Assembly: GCA_947379895.1 (NCBI GenBank)
Contig: CANCPA010000032.1
Coordinates: 1 to 33,054 of the forward strand
Length of the DNA stretch: 33,054 nucleotides
DNA from: Chitinophagaceae bacterium
GTDB lineage: Bacteria; Bacteroidota; Bacteroidia; Chitinophagales; Chitinophagaceae
Direction: 5' to 3'
The notes under the pieces were generated by a model, which had not been told where the DNA came from, made no database searches, and saw only the letters and a program-made list of their open reading frames with translations. A program made the position numbers and the translations under genes. Shown here piece by piece: positions 29,695-33,054 of the stretch (position 1 is the first letter of the stretch; each line of letters starts with the position of its first letter).

Positions 29695-31875
29695 TTACTC
29701 GACATCAATTAACAAAGAGGCTCCTTTTGCATTTCCTGATGGGAAATGAAATGAATAGTCTTTGCTGTTATGTGTACTTTCATTCACTATTGTTATTTTT
29801 CCTTCCGACAGTTGTTGAGTTGGGTCGGAAATATAAAGTTTCTTTTTTGCATTGTTTACATTTCTTAGCATCATTGCACAAGGCTGATTACATTTTATCG
29901 TCAAGCCAGCTAAAGAGAGTGAACTTGCTTGATAAAAAATAGCCTCTGCAATAGCTAGTTTCTCATTATATACGGCTTGAATTGTATCATTATTGGCCAT
30001 AATTTTCAGCATAGATGCTGCAGATTCTATAGCTACGGGAGCATTTTCTCTCACATTTGGCACAACGATATAGGCATAATGAGCATCACTTGGATTTACG
30101 CCATGATTAATCCAACTCTTAAATACATCGCCTTTTATTTCATTTTTGGGTTTACTGTCATTAATATGAACCCAACTTCCAGTTTGCTCTTTTGTACTAA
30201 TCAAAAGATTTTGCCCTTCGGGGAAATAATAACCTATCCCGTCATGCAATAACCATTTTGAGCTTTTAATAGATACTAGGTCATGCGATTTTGCTTTAAT
30301 AGATTTATTATCGGCTCCTTTTACTTCCACAACACCCTTTAACCAACACTGATTAAGAGTGGTGGTGATATTTTCTTTTGCCGAACTTGTTATTCCTGCA
30401 CCTAAACAAACGACTTCTTTATCAAAAAAGAACCACGATTTATTTGCTTTAACACCATTGTAATTCATCGAATAACAGGTGGCACCATAACTACTATCCG
30501 AAACGCCACCTACAAAAGACGTACTACCTACTTCTCCCCAATGAGTTTCCATTAATTGGTCAAAATCATATTCACGGGATGTGATACCAGGAATCTTATT
30601 CCAATCCCAAATCGGCATGATATTATAGTACTCATCACCCCTCACTTGAATATTAGTTGAACCATCAGGCAGGAACTTGCCTACTAAGTTTTCACCATTA
30701 CCCGATTCCGTTCTTTTGGTACGAACAGAAACGGTTCGAACATTGAATGAATAATCAGGCTGTGTATGTATTGTATAATCGGCGCAATAAAAGTGATTAT
30801 GTGAAGGAATAATTTGAAACGAAGGTGCTTTGCTCCCAATCGTGCGGGCAATTGCAGCATTCCAAGTTGCAGTATTTGAAGGGTCAAGAATAGCCGCTTC
30901 CTTCAATAAGTTTTCTTCGCCATGCTTATTCAAAATATCAACTCGACTAACACCCCTACCCTCAACATTAAAATCACTGTATCCCCCACGAAGGGTTCTT
31001 AGATAGGTATTGATATAATAGTTTGACAACATAGCCAACTTTTCACCTTTCAATTCATAGTTAGTACCTTTTAAAATGGAGGCTATATGATATTCTCCCG
31101 AAATGAATACGGCTCCATAACTACCAATTTGCAATTGACGACCATGCTGCATAAAAGAATAATCATATTGCAAGCCTTCTTCAGTGGTAAAAGAAATGGG
31201 TTGAAAAGCCTCTTGAACTGCAGTATCTAATAAAGAACTATTTTTTGTCAATGCAGCCCTGTAGATATAATGTGTGGCAACATCTAACTTATTAGCACCT
31301 GTTTGTTTTAAAATCTCTCCCCTTTTCATCCTTTCGATGATGGAATCTTCTAAAGTTTGAGGAATGAGTATTTTGCCATGTCTTAATACAATCAACAGTT
31401 CACCCACATGTTGTGGTGCATCAATTTGATTGTGCCACCAATTTTTGCTAAGCGGGTTTTCCTGATACCAATATCTAATTCCATTGACTATTGATGTGTA
31501 CAATTCGAAGTTATTATAATAGCTACTTCTTTTATTAGTATAAGCATTTGCCAATGCTTTTAGTCTTTTTAGATGCTCAATAGGGGGCCAATTTGTGATG
31601 TCTTTTCGTGAATAACCAACATCACTCCAAGAACCATCAACCATCATATTCGTTAATTGCTTACGAACGCTATTATCTAAACTTGTAATTGAATGAATGG
31701 CATTTTGTTCTCTATTATAAACATTATCCATAATAATGGTAAATGCATTTGTAGGAACAGTTGCTTGAGAAAGCAGTCGATTTGAAAGTGATGACAATAG
31801 TAAAAATGTAATTGTAAAGATTCTACTCACGAAATATAATTTAGGCGAAATGCAAGCTTTATCAAAGTTGCTCAA
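29695..31875 (-). CDS. Polysaccharide lyase family 8 (hyaluronate/chondroitin/xanthan lyase)
   Basis: 726 residues. An N-terminal signal region, an alpha/alpha toroid (about 45-390), then beta-sandwich domains (about 400-726). NWWHNQIDAPQHVG (145-158) is the family tryptophan segment. Active residues are N195 (TGANK), H244 (FMQHGRQLQIGSYG), Y253 and R307 (VEGRGVSR). The His-Tyr spacing of 9 and Tyr-Arg spacing of 54 match what I recall for chondroitinase AC (H225, Y234, R288). It cleaves uronate-hexosamine chains by beta-elimination outside the cytoplasm. Start: the ATG at 31875 puts 15 charged residues before the signal peptide. A GTG in frame at 31830 gives a cleaner signal peptide (SRIFTITFLLLSSLSNRLLSQ). 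First gene of a PL8-permease-NagB run. No GH88 hydrolase or SusCD pair is visible. Confidence 0.9.
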   Translation of the reverse strand: MSNFDKACISPKLYFVSRIFTITFLLLSSLSNRLLSQATVPTNAFTIIMDNVYNREQNAIHSITSLDNSVRKQLTNMMVDGSWSDVGYSRKDITNWPPIEHLKRLKALANAYTNKRSSYYNNFELYTSIVNGIRYWYQENPLSKNWWHNQIDAPQHVGELLIVLRHGKILIPQTLEDSIIERMKRGEILKQTGANKLDVATHYIYRAALTKNSSLLDTAVQEAFQPISFTTEEGLQYDYSFMQHGRQLQIGSYGAVFISGEYHIASILKGTNYELKGEKLAMLSNYYINTYLRTLRGGYSDFNVEGRGVSRVDILNKHGEENLLKEAAILDPSNTATWNAAIARTIGSKAPSFQIIPSHNHFYCADYTIHTQPDYSFNVRTVSVRTKRTESGNGENLVGKFLPDGSTNIQVRGDEYYNIMPIWDWNKIPGITSREYDFDQLMETHWGEVGSTSFVGGVSDSSYGATCYSMNYNGVKANKSWFFFDKEVVCLGAGITSSAKENITTTLNQCWLKGVVEVKGADNKSIKAKSHDLVSIKSSKWLLHDGIGYYFPEGQNLLISTKEQTGSWVHINDSKPKNEIKGDVFKSWINHGVNPSDAHYAYIVVPNVRENAPVAIESAASMLKIMANNDTIQAVYNEKLAIAEAIFYQASSLSLAGLTIKCNQPCAMMLRNVNNAKKKLYISDPTQQLSEGKITIVNESTHNSKDYSFHFPSGNAKGASLLIDVE

Positions 31876-32035
31876 CAGAAATTATTACGGCTAATTATTC
31901 ATTACCCCCTAATAGGAAGAAAAATTGGTGAGAAAAAAATGCAAGAGGATTAAAGCTTAGGGGTTTCAAGATGATTGTACCACAAGAATTGTTATTTCAA
32001 AAAATCGATTGATGAAATAAATGTTTTAAGTTACG

Positions 32036-32077
32036 AACCTTATAACCCATATTTCATAATTCATCAATTACTAATAC
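32036..32077. repeat. G-free tract at the 3' end of the nuclease-like gene
   Basis: 42 bases without G on the plus strand (cttataacccatatttcata), covering the stop codon of the gene at 32071. C-free in the mRNA sense. No paired C-free arm is obvious. Confidence 0.55.
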
Positions 32078-32778
32078 GCTTTTAAGTTTTCAGCTATAAT
32101 TTCTACAACCTCGCCTCGTTGTCTGAGTATGGCAACACCATTTTCTTTTGCAAACTTTTCAACTCTTTTATCAAACGAAAAACTTGCGATACCCAAATAG
32201 AAAATGCGATTGGCATAAGTGGGGAAAAGTATTCTAAAATTGCTTACTTTCTTTTCTATCAATTTCACCACATCTTCTTCCTTTGCATTGTATTTACACT
32301 CAATGAGTGCAACATTTTTTCCATTAAACATTGTTATGTCAAATTCATCTTCTAGATTAGGTATTTTATTGTGAAGATTCTTGCTTATCTCATCAAAATT
32401 CAGATTACCGAGTCTTTTGTCATCCTCCAATGAATTAAAAAAGTATTCTTCTGTACTTAAACCATGACTGTTTGCCATTCCCCCAATATGAATGCCCAAA
32501 CTTTTTAATTTTTCATCTGTCTTTTTCATCTGTTCATCCGTCTTTTTCATTTGTTCATCTGTCTTTCTCATTTGCTCATCTGTCTTTTTCATTTGTGCAC
32601 TCGTCTCCTTAACAATTGCACTAGCTTCTCTAATATCAGCACTTGTTTCTCTAATCATTAGCTTTAATTCAGCATTTGCAGCGCGTGACTCTTCAAAATA
32701 AAGTCGCATCTCTTCCTCTGTTTTAGCATGAGCATCAGCTAAATAAGCAAACTTTATATTCAATTCATTTTCTGTCAT
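32071..32778 (-). CDS. Coiled-coil protein with PD-(D/E)XK nuclease-like domain (DUF3782-like)
   Basis: 235 residues from the Met at 32778 (MTENELNIKFAYLADAHAKT); an ATG at 32793 would add five. Residues about 20-95 form a long coiled coil whose centre (KKTDEQM repeats) is coded by a 21-bp tandem repeat. The C-terminal domain has EDEFDITMFNG and VALIECKYNA: Asp, then Glu-x-Lys 13 residues on, the PD-(D/E)XK pattern, then LIEKKVSNFRILFP and a strand IFYLGIASFSF. Such proteins are common in Bacteroidota and Cyanobacteria and are annotated as DUF3782 or nuclease-like; role unknown. No partner methylase or toxin gene lies beside it, at least up to the right edge (32794-33054 shows no gene). Confidence 0.8.
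   Translation of the reverse strand: MTENELNIKFAYLADAHAKTEEEMRLYFEESRAANAELKLMIRETSADIREASAIVKETSAQMKKTDEQMRKTDEQMKKTDEQMKKTDEKLKSLGIHIGGMANSHGLSTEEYFFNSLEDDKRLGNLNFDEISKNLHNKIPNLEDEFDITMFNGKNVALIECKYNAKEEDVVKLIEKKVSNFRILFPTYANRIFYLGIASFSFDKRVEKFAKENGVAILRQRGEVVEIIAENLKAY
32503..32652 (-). repeat. 21-bp (heptad) tandem repeat inside the nuclease-like gene
   Basis: About seven units of 21 bp coding for heptads. On the plus strand the best preserved read tctgtctttttcatctgttc and close variants, giving KKTDEQM four times and then diverged ETSAQM, EASAIV and ETSADI units. Real coiled-coil coding repeats, and a control for the two non-genic 21-bp arrays. Confidence 0.85.
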
Positions 32779-33054
32779 GATTTGTAATTTCAACGAATGT
32801 ACCCTTTATCATTCACTATAACTATTATAATAAAAACGAAAGAAGAGAGTGATAGGCTAATAATTCAATATGGTTTCAAAGTGGGTTAGAGGATTAAGAT
32901 TAAACCCTTAGTACATGACAAAAAATAAATATGGAGGTTTACACAATAAAAAGACCTTAATAGCATTATAGATTAGGAACAAACTACCACATCGGTTTCT
33001 AATGGCAAATACTACTAAGGTTGAGGACAAATATAGTGTACTAGTATCAAATTT

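Noticed and set aside
32071-32778. Part of a restriction-modification or defence island
   Set aside because: No methylase, helicase or toxin neighbour in the visible DNA; such proteins are scattered singly in these genomes.
1-33054. tRNA or rRNA genes
   Set aside because: No cloverleaf with a T-arm GGTTCGAATCC-type segment or rRNA signature was seen on either strand.

Overview
The window looks like the chromosome of a member of the Bacteroidota, most like Chitinophagaceae. Supporting signs: AT-rich DNA; a giant PKD protein with a type IX secretion C-terminal domain; a TonB receptor with an N-terminal carboxypeptidase-regulatory-like domain; a NagB deaminase fused to a PIG-L/LmbE domain; an ExbD of the Bacteroidota type; and a promoter of the TTTG / TAnnTTTG type upstream of rpsL. 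The family assignment is inference from gene style.

Layout. 1-1130: two tandem Uma2-type nuclease genes (the left one cut by the edge) separated by a long base-skewed hairpin. 1132-2922: an unrecognised gene, then about 1.1 kb without a convincing gene, holding a 21-bp tandem array, a terminator-like hairpin and a 166-bp inverted-repeat element. 2923-5181: bifunctional rel. 5428-6305: rpsL-rpsG, convergent with rel across a shared terminator. 6454-9308: ilvE, a conserved hypothetical gene and mutY. 9385-12449: a family 2 glycosyltransferase and an MsbA-like ABC exporter. 13027-17679: a 1550-residue secreted PKD-repeat protein. 17857-21686: valS, a PAP2 phosphatase and a GNAT acetyltransferase on the minus strand. 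21687-22760: gene-poor DNA with a second inverted-repeat element and a second 21-bp array. 22761-26184: a lone exbD, then a TPP riboswitch and the TonB-dependent receptor it should control. 26300-31875 (minus): polysaccharide lyase family 8, a NagP/FucP-type sugar permease and the NagB-LmbE fusion, which together form a small amino-sugar/uronate polysaccharide degradation unit. 32071-32778: a coiled-coil PD-(D/E)XK nuclease-like protein.

Between the ordinary genes lie several kinds of short repeat. The most striking are base-skewed tracts that start at stop codons: the mRNA-sense strand lacks C for about 40 to 168 nt, often followed by a G-free arm that makes a loose hairpin. One such unit sits in frame inside valS. 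A GC-rich palindrome sits at the valS/PAP2 overlap and supplies both the valS stop codon and part of the PAP2 N-terminus. Two 21-bp arrays share a GGAG/CTCC half-site design. Two full copies and one half copy of a CACAAG-rich inverted-repeat element are present.

No complete new defence or mobile system is visible. The candidates for something undescribed are the repeat families, especially the stop-codon-linked skewed tracts and the 21-bp arrays.
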